From Gigaspora rosea (taxonomy: Eukaryota; Glomeromycota; Glomeromycetes; Diversisporales; Gigasporaceae): a stretch of DNA of 64,000 nt. Below are positions 11,784 through 23,125 of the stretch, in pieces; position 1 is the stretch's first letter; every line of letters begins with the position of its first letter. The notes beneath the pieces were generated by a model. It saw only the letters and a program-made list of their open reading frames with translations. It made no database searches and had not been told where the DNA came from. The position numbers and the translations under genes are program-made. The stretch spans positions 26,680-90,679 of the forward strand of contig QKWP01000589.1 in NCBI GenBank assembly GCA_003550325.1, written 5' to 3'.

Positions 11784-12110
11784 TAATTTTATCTAGAATT
11801 AGGATTAGAATTAGAATTAGAATTAAAATTAGTACAGAATTGTGAGAGGATCATTTTTTGTTAAAAGTACAACAAAAGTTACTCTAGTAAAATTTTAAGA
11901 TATCAAATCACTGTCTAGTCCAGTTCTTTATTGAAACTATTAATAAAGTTATAAATATAAGTTTGTTAGCTTTAATTATAAAATTTTATTAAAAATGAAT
12001 GAATATAAGAAGTAATCTAATTTTAAAATTTTTTAAAATTTTTACTAGTAATACTATATCCAAATTTATATATAAAAACTAGATATAATTTTTTTAAAAT
12101 TTAAAGTATC

Positions 12111-12242
12111 GTAAACTGCCGTATAAACAGCCCGGGTCTGGTACATTCCACCAAAAAAATTAATTAGTAAAAAAAAGAAAATTATTAGTAAAAATGAGAG
12201 GGGGGTCTGATATGTGGGGGGCTGTTTATACGGCAGTTTACA
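12111..12242. mobile_element. Short MITE with 23-bp perfect TIRs
   Basis: GTAAACTGCCGTATAAACAG at the left is matched exactly by its complement at the right, with about 85 bases between. No target duplication is obvious. Non-coding. Confidence 0.6.
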
Positions 12243-12589
12243 GGTAATATAACTTGAGATATACTATTTTGGTATAAAAGAATTTTTGTAATTAGAAAAA
12301 AATTTTTAAACTTTAGTTAAACTTATATAGCTTACTATGTAAAGTAATAATTTCAAATTTTTTAAAAAAAAGATTATAATATAAATAATAATTTTTATAA
12401 TATAACTAATAATATTTTTTTTTATAACATGCCTTTACAATTTTTATTTATTAAAACTTTTAATTTGCAAAATATATTAATAAAAAAGAATATGTTTTTA
12501 TGCACTCGCATAGTTGTGCACCCATAGCAACCTACCATCCTGGTTATGCTGCAGATATATAAACAAATATATTTTTTTTATTCTAATCT

Positions 12590-14345
12590 TTTTTTTACTC
12601 ATTTTATTACTTTTTTTCTTTTTTAAGTTCGCCATGTAGTGAAATTAGCACTGGAACAGTAGTTAGATAAGTTTGTAGATCTTTTTTTTGTATGTATGTG
12701 TTTTTTTTGCTGTTTTCTTGTTCACTAAGGGTGGTGACAGATATTACGTAATATTTTAGGGGGGAGGGGGAGTCTCTGAAATTTTACGTTAAATATAGAA
12801 GTTTATAATAGCTAATCAAATTGCGCTTATGTAGGGGGGAGGGGTAGGGGGTATAGTAAAATTATATTACGTAATATATGTCACCACCCTAACTTATTAT
12901 TCATTTCTTTCTTCTTTAGGTTCTGGATCATGAAATTAGCATCAGAATAGTAGTTAGATGAGTTTGAGTGTTTTTTTGTGTGTATGTTTTTTTTTCACTG
13001 TTTTTTGTTCACTAACTTTATTATTCTCTTCTTTCTTTTTTAAGTTTGCCATGTTATGAAATAAGCACTGAGACAGTAGTTAGATAAGTTTGGTTTCTTT
13101 TTTTTGTATATATTTTTTTTTGCCATTTCTTGTTCACGAACTTTGTCATTCTCTTCTTTAGGTTTGTTATATTGTGAAATCAGTACTGAGACAGTAGTTA
13201 AATAAGTTAGATTTCTTTCTTTTGTGTGTGTATGTATTTTTTTTACTATTTTTTGTTCACTACGTGATTTGCTGGGTTAGGAAATTAGTATCAGGATGGT
13301 AGTTAGATGAGTTTGGGTCTCTTTTTTTTGTATGTATGTGTGTTTTTTTTGCTATTTCTTGTATACTAACTTTATTATCCTTTTTTTTCTTCTTTAGATT
13401 CACTAGACATAAATTAGCACCAGAATGGTAGTTATAGTAAGTTTAGGTTTTTTTTTTGTGTGTATTTTTTTTTTCTTTGTTTCTTGTTTACTAACTTTGT
13501 TATTATCTTTTTTCTTCTTTAGGTTTACCGTGTTATGAAATCAGTATCAAAACAGTAATTAGATAAGTTTGGGTCTCTTTCTTTTGTGTGTATATGTATT
13601 TTTTTTGCTGTTTCTTGTTCACTAACTTTGTTATCCTCTTTTTTTTTTCTTTAGGTTCACCAGGCATAAAATTAGTACCAGAACGGTAGTTATAGTAAGT
13701 TTTTTTCTTTCTTTTGCGTGACTTTTTTTCTCTTATTTTCTTGTTTACTAACTTCGTTATTTTCATCTTTTTTTTTTTAGGTTCGGCATATTGCAAAATC
13801 AAAACTGTGACATTAGTTAGGTAAGTTTGGTTTTTTGTATATGTTTGTGTATTTTTTTTCACTGTTTTTTGTTCACTAACTTCAGTATTCTCTTCTTTTT
13901 TCTTTAGTTCTGGGTTGTGAAATCAGTACCAGGATGGTAGTTAGATAAGTTTGAATTTCTTTTTTTTTTGTATATGTTTTTCACAGTTTCTTGTTCACTA
14001 ACTTCATTATTCTCTTTTTTCTTCTTTAGGTTTGCCATGCTATGTAATTAGCACCAAAATAGTAATTAGATTTCTTTCTCGTAAAAAGTGCTAAAAAAGT
14101 AGTTAGGTAAGTTTGAGTTTTTTCTTTTGTATGTTTGTGTATTTTTTTCATTGTTTCTTGTACACTAACTTCATTATTATCCTTTTTTCTTCTTTAGGCT
14201 CACTGAGTTGTTAAATTGAACACTGGGATAGTAGTTAGGTAAATTTAGGTTTCTTTTTTTTGTGTGTGTGTTTTTTTAATATTTTTTGTTTACTAACTTC
14301 GTTATTCTTTTTTTCTTTTTTAGATTCGCTAGATTATGAAATCGG
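12590..14345 (+). repeat. Tandem array B of intron-like units
   Basis: About a dozen degenerate units of roughly 120-150 bp. Each has a 40-50 bp block (like GGTTCACCAGGCATAAAATT with CAGTAGTTAGA), then TAAGTTTG, a T-rich stretch, (T/C)ACTAAC within TTGTTCACTAACTTTGTTAT, and CTTCTTTAGG. In order these look like an exon block, a 5' splice site, a branch site and a pyrimidine-AG acceptor. The sequence is unrelated to arrays A and C although the layout is the same. No continuous reading frame. One unit carries a MITE exactly in its branch-site TAA. Confidence 0.65.
12729..12889. mobile_element. Harbinger-like MITE, 161 bp
   Basis: Ends GGGTGGTGACAGATATTACG and the complement of GGGTGGTGACATATATTACG, with TAA on both sides (12726-12728 and 12890-12892). 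The G-rich interior is non-coding. The host unit of array B reads TTCACTAACTTATTATTC when the element and one TAA are ignored, so the insertion is within the branch-site-like motif. Confidence 0.75.
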
Positions 14346-15480
14346 GCGAATGTTTCTATATGGTTTGTCTCTTTGATTTATTATTTTTTGGTGCTAATGT
14401 TATTGTTAAAGTCATTGTTAGCAGGTTTCGTTCTTTTAGTATTGTCATTGTTTGAGCTTTTATTATGCTGTTCTTAAAGCTTTTTAGCACTTTGGGCTTA
14501 GAATTAGTTGTATTATATTATTAAAATATTCATTATATGATTGAGTTATGGTTAGAGAAAAATTAAATTAGTGATTAAATTTTTTTTTTAATAATAGAAA
14601 ATGATTTTTTTTTAATAAAAAATGGTGTTAGTTTTTAATCATAAAAAAATATATTTTTTGCAATTTTTTTTTATGGGTCAGAAAATCAGATGCTCAGTTT
14701 ATTTTGATTGACTATTATGTACTAAAATTTAATTGGTTAATCAAGGGGTGCACAACCAGCAGATGCATGAAGTTTTTAAACCTTTAATAAAATATAATTA
14801 TAATAACTTTACAAATATACAAAATCTAGTATATTGAAAATTACAAAAAAATACAATATATATATAAAAAAATTTTGTTTATCATATAAAAAATTTTATT
14901 GATTTAAAAAAAAATACTGCTAAACAATTTTTGAATTTTTATTAGTTTTTTGTATATAAAAAAAATTAAGCTATTAAATTTTTTAAATTTTTAATGCATT
15001 TTTTAAAATGTACTAAATCTAGTACAAAAGAGTAAATCCAATCTATTAATAAATTTGAATTGTGATAACATTTTTGATTATAATTTGCTTATTGATTATA
15101 CATGTTATATAACCAATCAAAAAGTGTTAAAGTACAATAACTTAATTATATATTGCTATATTAGTTTTAGTATACTGATTTTTTGGATATAACTAGTGAT
15201 GCCACCGAAATTGATTTTTGAAAAAGGCCTATTTCGTCTTCATTAGAGAAAATTAAAATTTTTTATAAGGAAGAGCAATAAAATTTATATAAATATGTTC
15301 CTTATAATTTCATCTATTCAAAAAAAGTATCAAATAATTTCGTCTTCCAAGTAAAATAGGTCAAAAACAATTTCGGTTTTAATTTTAATTTTGGGTTTTA
15401 GAACCCTAAATAATTTCGTACTCATGTATAGATATAACTATGATTTTATTAAATAGTAGATTGATATAAAACTATAAACT
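14346..15480. other. AT-rich non-coding, GTT-rich start
   Basis: 14346-14480 is GTTATTGTTAAAGTCATTG-like sequence similar to 7197-7620 (minus) and 49370-50060. The rest is AT-rich with no gene seen; 15203-15380 has weak inverted ends (CCGAAATTGATTTTTGA and CAAAAACAATTTCGG) that may be an old MITE. Confidence 0.45.
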
Positions 15481-16723
15481 AAGGGTGTGGCGACTTAGGG
15501 AAGTTGGTAAGTTGTCACCCCAAATGGCAGGTCTAGAGTTCAAATCCCACTGGCGATGCTTTTGAAAAATAGACTTGTGTTCTGGTAACTGTGTCTTGTC
15601 GATCAGTTGGGTACATTACCTGTAGTCCTTGGTTACCATCTTGAATGGGAGCTTTCGAGCGAAATTGTGTCTCATTACACAGACAAATCCAAGGAACCGA
15701 AGAAACAGAAACCCATTTGGCAAGTCCCGAATGAAGAGGTAGCTAGACTTTCGACGGTATCGGGGGAAAGGATCTTAGCGGTGACTGACCGGAAAACTGG
15801 ACGGGCAAGAGCCCCTAGGCAAAGAGGGCCCACCAACCTGGTCGCCGGAGTCGTACCGGAGGAAAAGGTCATGTGTTATAGAAGCATGAACCAAGGAAAG
15901 GGAGACCTTAGGCACTTAAAGCCTGGGGTCTAGTAAACTCCACAAGAGCAGTAGTAGGTAATGGTAGCGGTTGCAGAGTAACTCCCTGACTGCAAGTTGT
16001 TTGCCTCGGTGAATGCATAAGTTACCGAAAGTGTAGGTGAATACCGTGGGGGACAGGTATCACTCTACCAGGTTTACCACAAGGGCAAATGCCCTCCAAT
16101 AGGTGTTTGGCTAAAGCCTCAGGGTACTTTTAATAGTGAATTACTCGAAAGGGTATATTGGAAGAAACATTGAACATGGGTAGAAGCCAGAGAGTTTAAA
16201 TAGGCAATTCCCTAGTTGGGTTGCAGGTATGGCATCTAGTGTAGAACCTTTGGGCGGACTAGGACCCCGGACATCGCTCATATAGGTCATAACTGGATTT
16301 TGGCCAATTTTGACCTAATTTGCTAAAAATGACAAAATCTATTTATTTAAATAACTTTTGATCTAGTGATCGGAATTGAATGAACTTTTTTTTGTTAGAT
16401 GCGCCTTACTGAGAGCTTCATTTTAAAAAAAAGTTCATTCAAATTGGACTACTGGATGCCAAGATAATTGCCAAAAACTGATTTTTTGCTTTTCAAATTT
16501 CGGGGTTTTTGCTGAAATGCGTAACGTATGACCTCTGTACTACATGTCCGGGGTCCTGGCGGACTACTTAAATTAGACAACCAAAACTTGTACGTGTGGC
16601 TAGTTGTACTCTCGTTATATAAATATAATATATGGCACAGTCATATTGACCGGGCCAACCCGTTTGGACCAATAAAGTGCTAGGGTACCTAAGTGGTCAC
16701 CTTAATATTAAAAAAAAATAATA
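15481..16723 (+). mobile_element. Long tRNA-headed SINE, copy 1
   Basis: It starts with a tRNA-like head (GTGGCGACTTAGGGAAGTTG, then GAGTTCAAATCCCACTGGCG with a B box), runs for about 950 bases of mid-GC sequence and ends in an A-rich tail. ATAAAACTATAAACT is repeated at 15466-15480 and 16724-16738 as a target duplication. Bodies at 23126-24165 and 47382-47960 are clearly related. A 297-bp hAT MITE is nested at 16261-16557. The 108-codon frame near 15607 is not conserved between copies, so I do not call it a gene. Confidence 0.85.
16261..16557. mobile_element. hAT-like MITE, AGGACCCCGGACAT family
   Basis: Exact ends AGGACCCCGGACAT and ATGTCCGGGGTCCT, with the 8-bp duplication GGCGGACT at 16253-16260 and 16558-16565. 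It lies inside the 3' part of a long SINE, so it is younger than that insertion. Its middle contains a diverged palindromic module (GATCTAGTGATC ... ACTACTGGAT). The same ends bound the 2.9 kb element at 18203-21104. Confidence 0.85.
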
Positions 16724-18063
16724 ATAAAACTATAAACTGCAAGAATTATTGAGAAAATTAATAATTATTAGATAATCTAAATAGCAAAAATTTTGACCAA
16801 AAATTTATGAAAAATAAAAAAATCTAGAAATCAATCATCAAAATATTTGCTGGAATGTAATTTTTTTTAATATTGCTAATATTTGCTATTTTTTATTAAT
16901 TTTATTTTTTTTTATCTATTGCAAAGCAATTGTTTTTTGCTCTTGTTCTTGAACTTAAGACTATTATACAAAATGCTTTCAAATTTATGACTTATTTAGT
17001 TATTTTTTCATTTAAAATAGTTTGTAAATATTAGGTAATTAAACTACAGAAGTAAATTTGGCAAATTTATATTTCACAATTTTAAAAAGGTTGTTTAAGA
17101 GCATTAATAAATATAATTTCTATAGTGATTTACTATAACAAATTCTGTTTTACTGTACTTATTTGCTATAGTAATATAAATAGTTATATGTGATTTCTAT
17201 AGTAATTTATAGTAAAAAAATTTTGTTTTACTGTACTTACAAACTATAGTGATATAAATAATTTAAAGTTATATTAGTTATAGACAGACTTGTAATTGAT
17301 ATAAGTGGTAATTGAATTATTATTACTTTTAATATGAAACTTTTTTAAGCTACAAAATTTACAAATGCATAATATACTTACAACCTCTTAACTAATTCAT
17401 AAACCTTATTTGCCCATATATCATTTGGTTTAATTTTTAATAATTCCTTCAAGTTAGTGATTGATTCATTATACCTTTTTATTATATAATTAATTTTACT
17501 TCTATATCTTAAAACTAGAAATTGTACCTGATCAAAAATATGCTATTTGGGTTATCCAATGAATAACCTTTTAAATAACCCCGATGATCGACAAATATAT
17601 CTGGATATAAAATTCACCCAATATACCCAGGTAGTTACTCAGATATAAAATTCTATCTGATGTACCTGAGTAGAGTTAATTAGTGTTCTGACCTGGGTTA
17701 GGCAACCTATGGGTTATCTAACCCAATAGGTACGGGTTAGTATTGTATAAAATAAAAAAAATTTTTTTGTATTACAGTATTAATTGCTCATATGATTTAG
17801 ATCAGAATACTAAAGTTAATTGAACTTTATTTAAATTTAAAATTTTCACTTTTAAATATGATTTATTACAAATTTTACGGTTCCTATTTAATATATTGTG
17901 ATTTTACCTTGCTATTTATTGAATTTAAAAAATTGACAAATCTGTTTACGAATTTACTTTTCCAACTGTTGATATATTAGTTAACTATTCAATTTAAAAG
18001 TTTAAACTTTTCAAAACTAAAATTTTTTTGACTCAAAATAAGTAATTTAGTACTTTAAAAGTA
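16724..18063. other. AT-rich non-coding with a short tandem duplication
   Basis: About 17110-17265 holds two copies of a unit of about 105 bp (TTTCTATAGTGATTTACTAT ... TTTTACTGTACTTA). A fragment with TAGTGTTCTGACCTGGGTTA at 17683 looks like one end of a hAT-type element but no partner end was found. No gene seen. Confidence 0.5.
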
Positions 18064-18697
18064 GAGATATTAAGTGGTTCGTTCAGTTCAGTTCCAGTCC
18101 AGTCCCATAAAGTTCAAAAAAAAAAATGAACTGAACTGAAATTTATAAACTTCAGTTCAATTTTAAAGTTTAAACTTGAGTTTATAAATTTAAAGTATGA
18201 ACAGGACCCGAACATCTCTAATATAGGTCATAAATGATCTGCATAAATTTGAAGGTTTTTGCTACCCCTAAAATAAATAAATTTGCTAAAATTCAATTAT
18301 TACATACAAATTTAGCCTAATTTGCTAAAAATTAAATTATTACATTTAGATTTATACAGGCCGTAACTAAGTTTATGCATTATCTCTAAAGAAAACATAA
18401 TTTTTAATTTATGAGCAGAAATTCATATAATTGCTATTATTAGCAATCAAGTCACGATTCGTCATTGATAATATCTATATAATAATATGCAAGCAAATTA
18501 AAAATCGATGCAGTTTTTTTTTCGATACTAGTTTTTTTATATAATAATTTAAAAAATATCGTATAACAAACGTTTATACATATTTAAACATTGCATTTCA
18601 TGACCACCCCAACACATATACTATAACAACCAAATCTATTGCCAGAATGGCGGACGAACCAAGTCACGATGCATCAACAAATCAACACCCTCCTAAC

Positions 18698-19138
18698 TAG
18701 GGTTGTGGGCACGGTGACTTAGGGCATGCCTTTAAACCAAAAGGCATGCCCTTATCATATGATAATAAATGAATTAGAGTGCGCTGATTGGCTATCTACT
18801 GTATTTTACTCACTAGCAGATATTTTATCAGTTATAATAATAAAACAGTAATAGCATAGTATATGAGTGTGAGTAAAAAGTTCTTGATAGGATCTTTTTA
18901 TTATCTCTGCTAATGTTATAAATTTTTTATACTTGTATATATTTTTGGAATCTATTGGCATAATTAAATAACAACTAAGATACATTATTTAGTGATTAGC
19001 AAAAAGGTTCTCTAGAGACTTTTCATCTACCTAGTATATGTATAGGAGCATGCCTTGGGCACAATAAGAAGGGCATGCCTTAGTCTGAGGCATGCCTCCT
19101 GGGGCATGCCTAAAAAATTTTTCGTGCCCACAACCCTA
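18698..19138. mobile_element. hAT-like MITE, word GGCATGCC
   Basis: Ends TAGGGTTGTGGGCACG and CGTGCCCACAACCCTA are exact complements; CTCCTAAC is duplicated at 18690-18697 and 19139-19146. Near both ends the palindrome GGCATGCC and close variants recur many times, while the middle is AT-rich. A relative with the same word lies at 58920-59202. Confidence 0.85.
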
Positions 19139-19199
19139 CTCCTAACCCAGTAGACGAACCAAGCCACAACCATTAGCAAGGCAATGACTTCCCAACCAA

Positions 19200-20430
19200 A
19201 CAACTTCTTAAGAGCATCTAGAAAAAAATTATCCCGAACAATTAAAAGAGATAAATCTATTCGAAAGTTATTCTACTAATTATGCACCAAAAACAACGAC
19301 AATATTACTGGAAATTTAACAAAGTTAGCAGAAGTTAGTAAAGAAAAAACAAAGTATAACAAAAATTGAGTAACAATAGAACAAACTATATCTACCCAAA
19401 GGTCCAATTTAACTTCAACTATATACTAGATGTGACAACAATATTACTGGAAACCTGACAAAGAAGAATCAGTAGAAGTTAGTAAAGAAAGAACTAAAGA
19501 AAAAAAAAATAAGCAAACCATACTCACCCAAAAAAACATTACACTTTAACTACTTATCGAAAACAATGACAACGTTATAGAAACCTGACAAAGAAGAGTT
19601 AGTGGACATTAATAAAGTGCAACAAAAAAAATTAATCGATAGTAAAATGAACCATATCTACCAAAGGTCCATTTTTACTCTGAAAATAACGATAACGTTA
19701 CTGAAAACCAAGAAGAGTTAGCAGAAGTTAGTAAAGAAAAAATTAAAGTACAAAAAAAAAATCAAACAATAACAGAAAGAGCCATACCCATCCAATGATC
19801 TATTTCCACTCCAACTACATACCAAAAGTGACGATGACGTTTCCGGAAACTTGACAAAAAAGCAGAAGTTAGTAAAGAAGAAAGAACTAAAGTGCAACAA
19901 AAAAAATCAAGCGACAATAGAATGAACCATATCTACTTAAAGGTCCAATCCCACTTCAGCTTATCAGAAACCTGACAAAGAAAAGTTAGTTAAAGTTAGT
20001 AAAATGCAACAAAAAAAAATCAAGCAATAGTAGGAAGAAATATACACACCCAAAGGTCCATTTCCATTCTGACTATGCACCGAAAGCGACAACAATGTTA
20101 TTGGAAACCCAACAAAGAAGAGTTAGTAGAGGTTAGTAAAAAAGAAAAATAAAAAAAAAACTAGCAACCAGTAGAACGAACCATATCCACCGAAAGCAAC
20201 AATAATTTTACAACAAAGAAGAGTTAGTAGAGGTTATAAAGAACTAAAGTACAAAAAAAAAATCAAGTGATAACAGAAAGAACTATACTTACCCGAAGGT
20301 CCATTTATACTCTGAAAGTAATGACGAAATTACAGCAAGAAGAGTTAGTGCAATTTAGTAAAAGTTAGCAATAAATAAAACAAATAAAAAAAAATACACA
20401 CCCAAGGATTCCAACTATGCACCAGAACGA
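19200..20430 (-). repeat. Tandem array C of intron-like units (minus strand)
   Basis: About eight degenerate units of roughly 130-160 bp. On the minus strand each reads: an exon-like block (AGTAACGTTATCGTTATTTT ... AATGGACCTTTGG), GTGAGTATGG or GTAGATATGG, a T-rich stretch, TTTACTAACTTCTACTAACT, TTCTTTGTCAG. The order matches 5' splice site, branch site and acceptor. The sequence is not shared with arrays A or B. No reading frame runs through the blocks. Confidence 0.65.
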
Positions 20431-21138
20431 TATCAAAAAAAAACCAGATAATCAAATAATTATATAAGTACAAATATATACTTAATAGTATAGACTATAT
20501 ACAGCATATATATTTATGTGCAGGGCCTAATAGTAATTTGTAGTCAATTATGTAATTGTGCATAAGAAAGTAAATAATTATGAGGTTCGAACCCATCTTT
20601 GATTTTCTAGTAAATAAAACCTGTAACAAGTAATAGTAACGCAGTGCCTATTGGAAAGGGACATGATCGAAATGCCTATTAAGGAGTAGATAGGCGTAAG
20701 AAAGTAGAAAACAAAGTAATAAGTAAAGCAAGTATAAAATAATAATACAAACCTCTGGGTTATGACATTAAGTGCAATGAACATTCATTAACCCTGTGTT
20801 ATCGATTAAATGCACGAACCTGTTTGTAGTTAGATTTTGATAAATCTTTTTATCACGAGTAGATCAACTAATCATATGAATGTCGCCCTATGAATTTTTA
20901 ATACTTATCCTCTCCAAAAAAGGGATAATTCGACAAAAAATAAATATGACAATATGCAAATCTGCCCATTTTGACAAAACTAAAAATGGGACTATTATCC
21001 GAATTGATCTTAATTTGCTAAAATTTAAATTTGGACCTTTAACCAAATTTGGTCCAATTTGCTAAAAAAAAAATACAACCTATATCATAGATGTTCGGGG
21101 TCCTGTATGAACTTAAGATTAACTTTTAAAGTTCAAAC

Positions 21139-22182
21139 TAGTGTTCTGCACAGATCAGATCAGACAGATATTTTTTAAGATCTGGATTCGATCTGAAAAC
21201 CGGATCAGATCCATGTTCAGATCCAAATTTGAAACCTAAAATCCGGACCGATATAGTTACACAACTAACATGATATAATTGGTTAATATTATGACCCATT
21301 TAAAATCTATTAATCGAGTAAACACAGGATTGTATCGGACGGATATTTTTTAAGATCCGGATCTGATGTAAAAACCGGATCGGATCCATGTTCAGATCCG
21401 AATTTGAAGCCAAAGATCTGGATCTGGATCCGGATCTGATATAGTTACACAACTAATATATATAATTGGTTAATATTATGATCTATTTAAAATCTATTAA
21501 TCAGGTAAATACATGCAGTCAATCACAAGAGGTATAAAGAACATTTATCATTATTAATTTATATGTAATTATTTAATCCATTAAAATTATACAAAAATAC
21601 TTCGTTATTACTACAATTAATTCATCCACGTTATAAATTAGCATAACAAATCAAGATTGTAAATACTTTTAATTATTAAAATATATAAAATCATTTTATT
21701 CGCGTTAATTTAATTGCTAAGTATTAAAGTTATTATAGCAAGTTCGCATATCAAATTCCTAAGATTTATTATTATGATTTATATTGTAGCTGATTTGAAA
21801 ATTAGTGTAACACTTGATGAATTTTCTTGTTTTTGAAACCCTTCAGTTTTGTTTTATGAATTATCTAATTCTTCAGAAACTATGTCACAGTCTTTGGAAC
21901 TTCAGTCCAATAATGGTGATGCAATTCTGAAAAGTTAGATAATTCATAAGATGAAACCGGAAAAAGAAAATTTTTAGGTCCCACTAATTTTCAAATCAGC
22001 TGTAACCAATCAGAGTCTACAAAGTACAACCAATCAGTGTGAACGAATCCAAACAAATCCAAATAGATCTTTGGATCGAATCCTCTGGATCCGGTGGATC
22101 TCATAAATCATGAATCTGATTCGATCTGAATCATCAGATCCGAATTAGATTCGGATCTCGGATTGGATCTTGCGGAACACTA
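21139..22182. mobile_element. hAT-like element, word GATCCGGATC
   Basis: Ends TAGTGTTCTGCA and TGCGGAACACTA; GTTCAAAC is duplicated exactly at 21131-21138 and 22183-22190. The outer 300 bases at the left and the last 150 bases at the right consist of GATCTGGATC/GATCCGATC words. The middle is AT-rich with no coding sequence recognised. Confidence 0.8.
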
Positions 22183-22224
22183 GTTCAAACTCTAGTTCAT
22201 GAACCTAAGTTCACTAGAGCTATT

Positions 22225-23112
22225 ATCCAGTAAGAAAATAATTATCTAGTCAGGTTAAATATTGTCTGACCTGCCTGGATAATTATTTTCCTACTTAGTT
22301 ATGATAAATATTAGATTTATAGTTAGATAAAACCTTAAAGTTTCATGCTAACAAAACTACATACATACTAACAAATTAAGATTGCATCATAACTTGCTAT
22401 ACAATATAATCATAAGACTTTGCTGTAACTTTTGTTGACAAAATGTCTTTCTAAGCATGCATAATATGTATATATGTACTTTTATACAAAGATTCAACAT
22501 GCTGTATTAGTATTACAAATTATATTTAATTTACTGATAATTTCTTTATAATTATATTACGATTTTGTTATAACTAAATTCATATAAGCTAAGTTTTCAA
22601 ACTAGTTTTATAAGCTAAATTTATAAACTGGGTTTATAAATCAGATTTATAAACTAGATTATAAACCTGGTTCAAAAACTTGTCATCAATTTTTTTTGAA
22701 TAAACAGCTAAAAAGAGTAGTTTGAACCAGGTTTGGACCCAGTTCATTTGAATAACTTAGCATTCCTATTTAAAAGAATTTTTTGTTTTTAACATAACTA
22801 CTAAAGTACATTTGTTGAAAATTTATTACAAAGACAAAATACTTATTTTGCTTCAACTTTAACTCTTTTTATTATAAGAGAGATAAGTAAAATATAATAT
22901 TTCTGTTTTTGTTTTAATTATATAATGCAATTTATTGTTTTTAACTTGTTATTAAATATTCTATTTTTTAGTTAGATAACCTTATACAGTTGCACTTCCA
23001 TATAATCATCTCCTATATCTCCTATAAGCACATTTCTTTATAAGCACCTTTATTTCTTAAACCAACTACTATTAAACAACTATTAAACATATAAATTACT
23101 TTTTATATAAAT
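22225..23112. other. AT-rich non-coding, small palindrome
   Basis: 22216-22290 has an inverted pair (CCAGTAAGAAAATAATTATC / GATAATTATTTTCCTACTTAG). 22590-22760 contains degenerate TTTATAAACTGGGTTTATAA words like the interiors of the small hAT elements, but no ends were found. No gene seen. Confidence 0.5.
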
Positions 23113-23125
23113 GTATTTCTATATA

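Larger units (their letters stand above)
10126..15055. mobile_element. Possible large TIR element enclosing array B
   Basis: TTAATAGATAGGATTTACTT followed by GTACTAGATTTAGTA at the left is mirrored at about 15011-15055 (TGTACTAAATCTAGTACA, then AGAGTAAATCCAATCTATTAA). The pair would bound 4.9 kb holding a SINE, several MITEs and the second intron-like array. No target duplication was found, so the span is tentative. The terminal word is very close to the 19-bp satellite unit at 27.8 kb. Confidence 0.4.
18203..21104. mobile_element. hAT-like element of 2.9 kb carrying array C
   Basis: Ends AGGACCCGAACATCT and AGATGTTCGGGGTCCT, with the exact 8-bp duplication GTATGAAC at 18195-18202 and 21105-21112. 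It belongs to the same family as the MITE at 16261-16557. It encodes no recognisable transposase. The interior is a 441-bp nested MITE plus a tandem array of intron-like units on the minus strand. It shows that such arrays travel inside non-autonomous DNA transposons. Confidence 0.8.
18072..22216. mobile_element. Small hAT-like MITE split by two larger hAT insertions
   Basis: The flanks GAGATATT (18064-18071) and GAGCTATT (22217-22224) match at 7 of 8 bases. The remaining host sequence (18072-18202, 21105-21138 and 22183-22216) is made of GTTCAGTTCAGTTCC / GAACTGAACTG words. Two independent elements with exact 8-bp duplications sit inside it. This is the outer layer of a nest at least three deep. 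Confidence 0.6.

Noticed and set aside
13533-13862. 109-codon Lys-rich frame on the minus strand
   Set aside because: It is the complement of T-rich spacers in array B.
15484-15560. Possible tRNA gene
   Set aside because: Same reason; the head is shared with another SINE copy.
15607-15933. 108-codon frame within the long SINE
   Set aside because: It is not maintained in the other two SINE copies and overlaps an opposite-strand frame; no domain recognised.
17683-17750. hAT end TAGTGTTCTGACC
   Set aside because: No partner end or target duplication was found, so it is noted only as a possible fragment.
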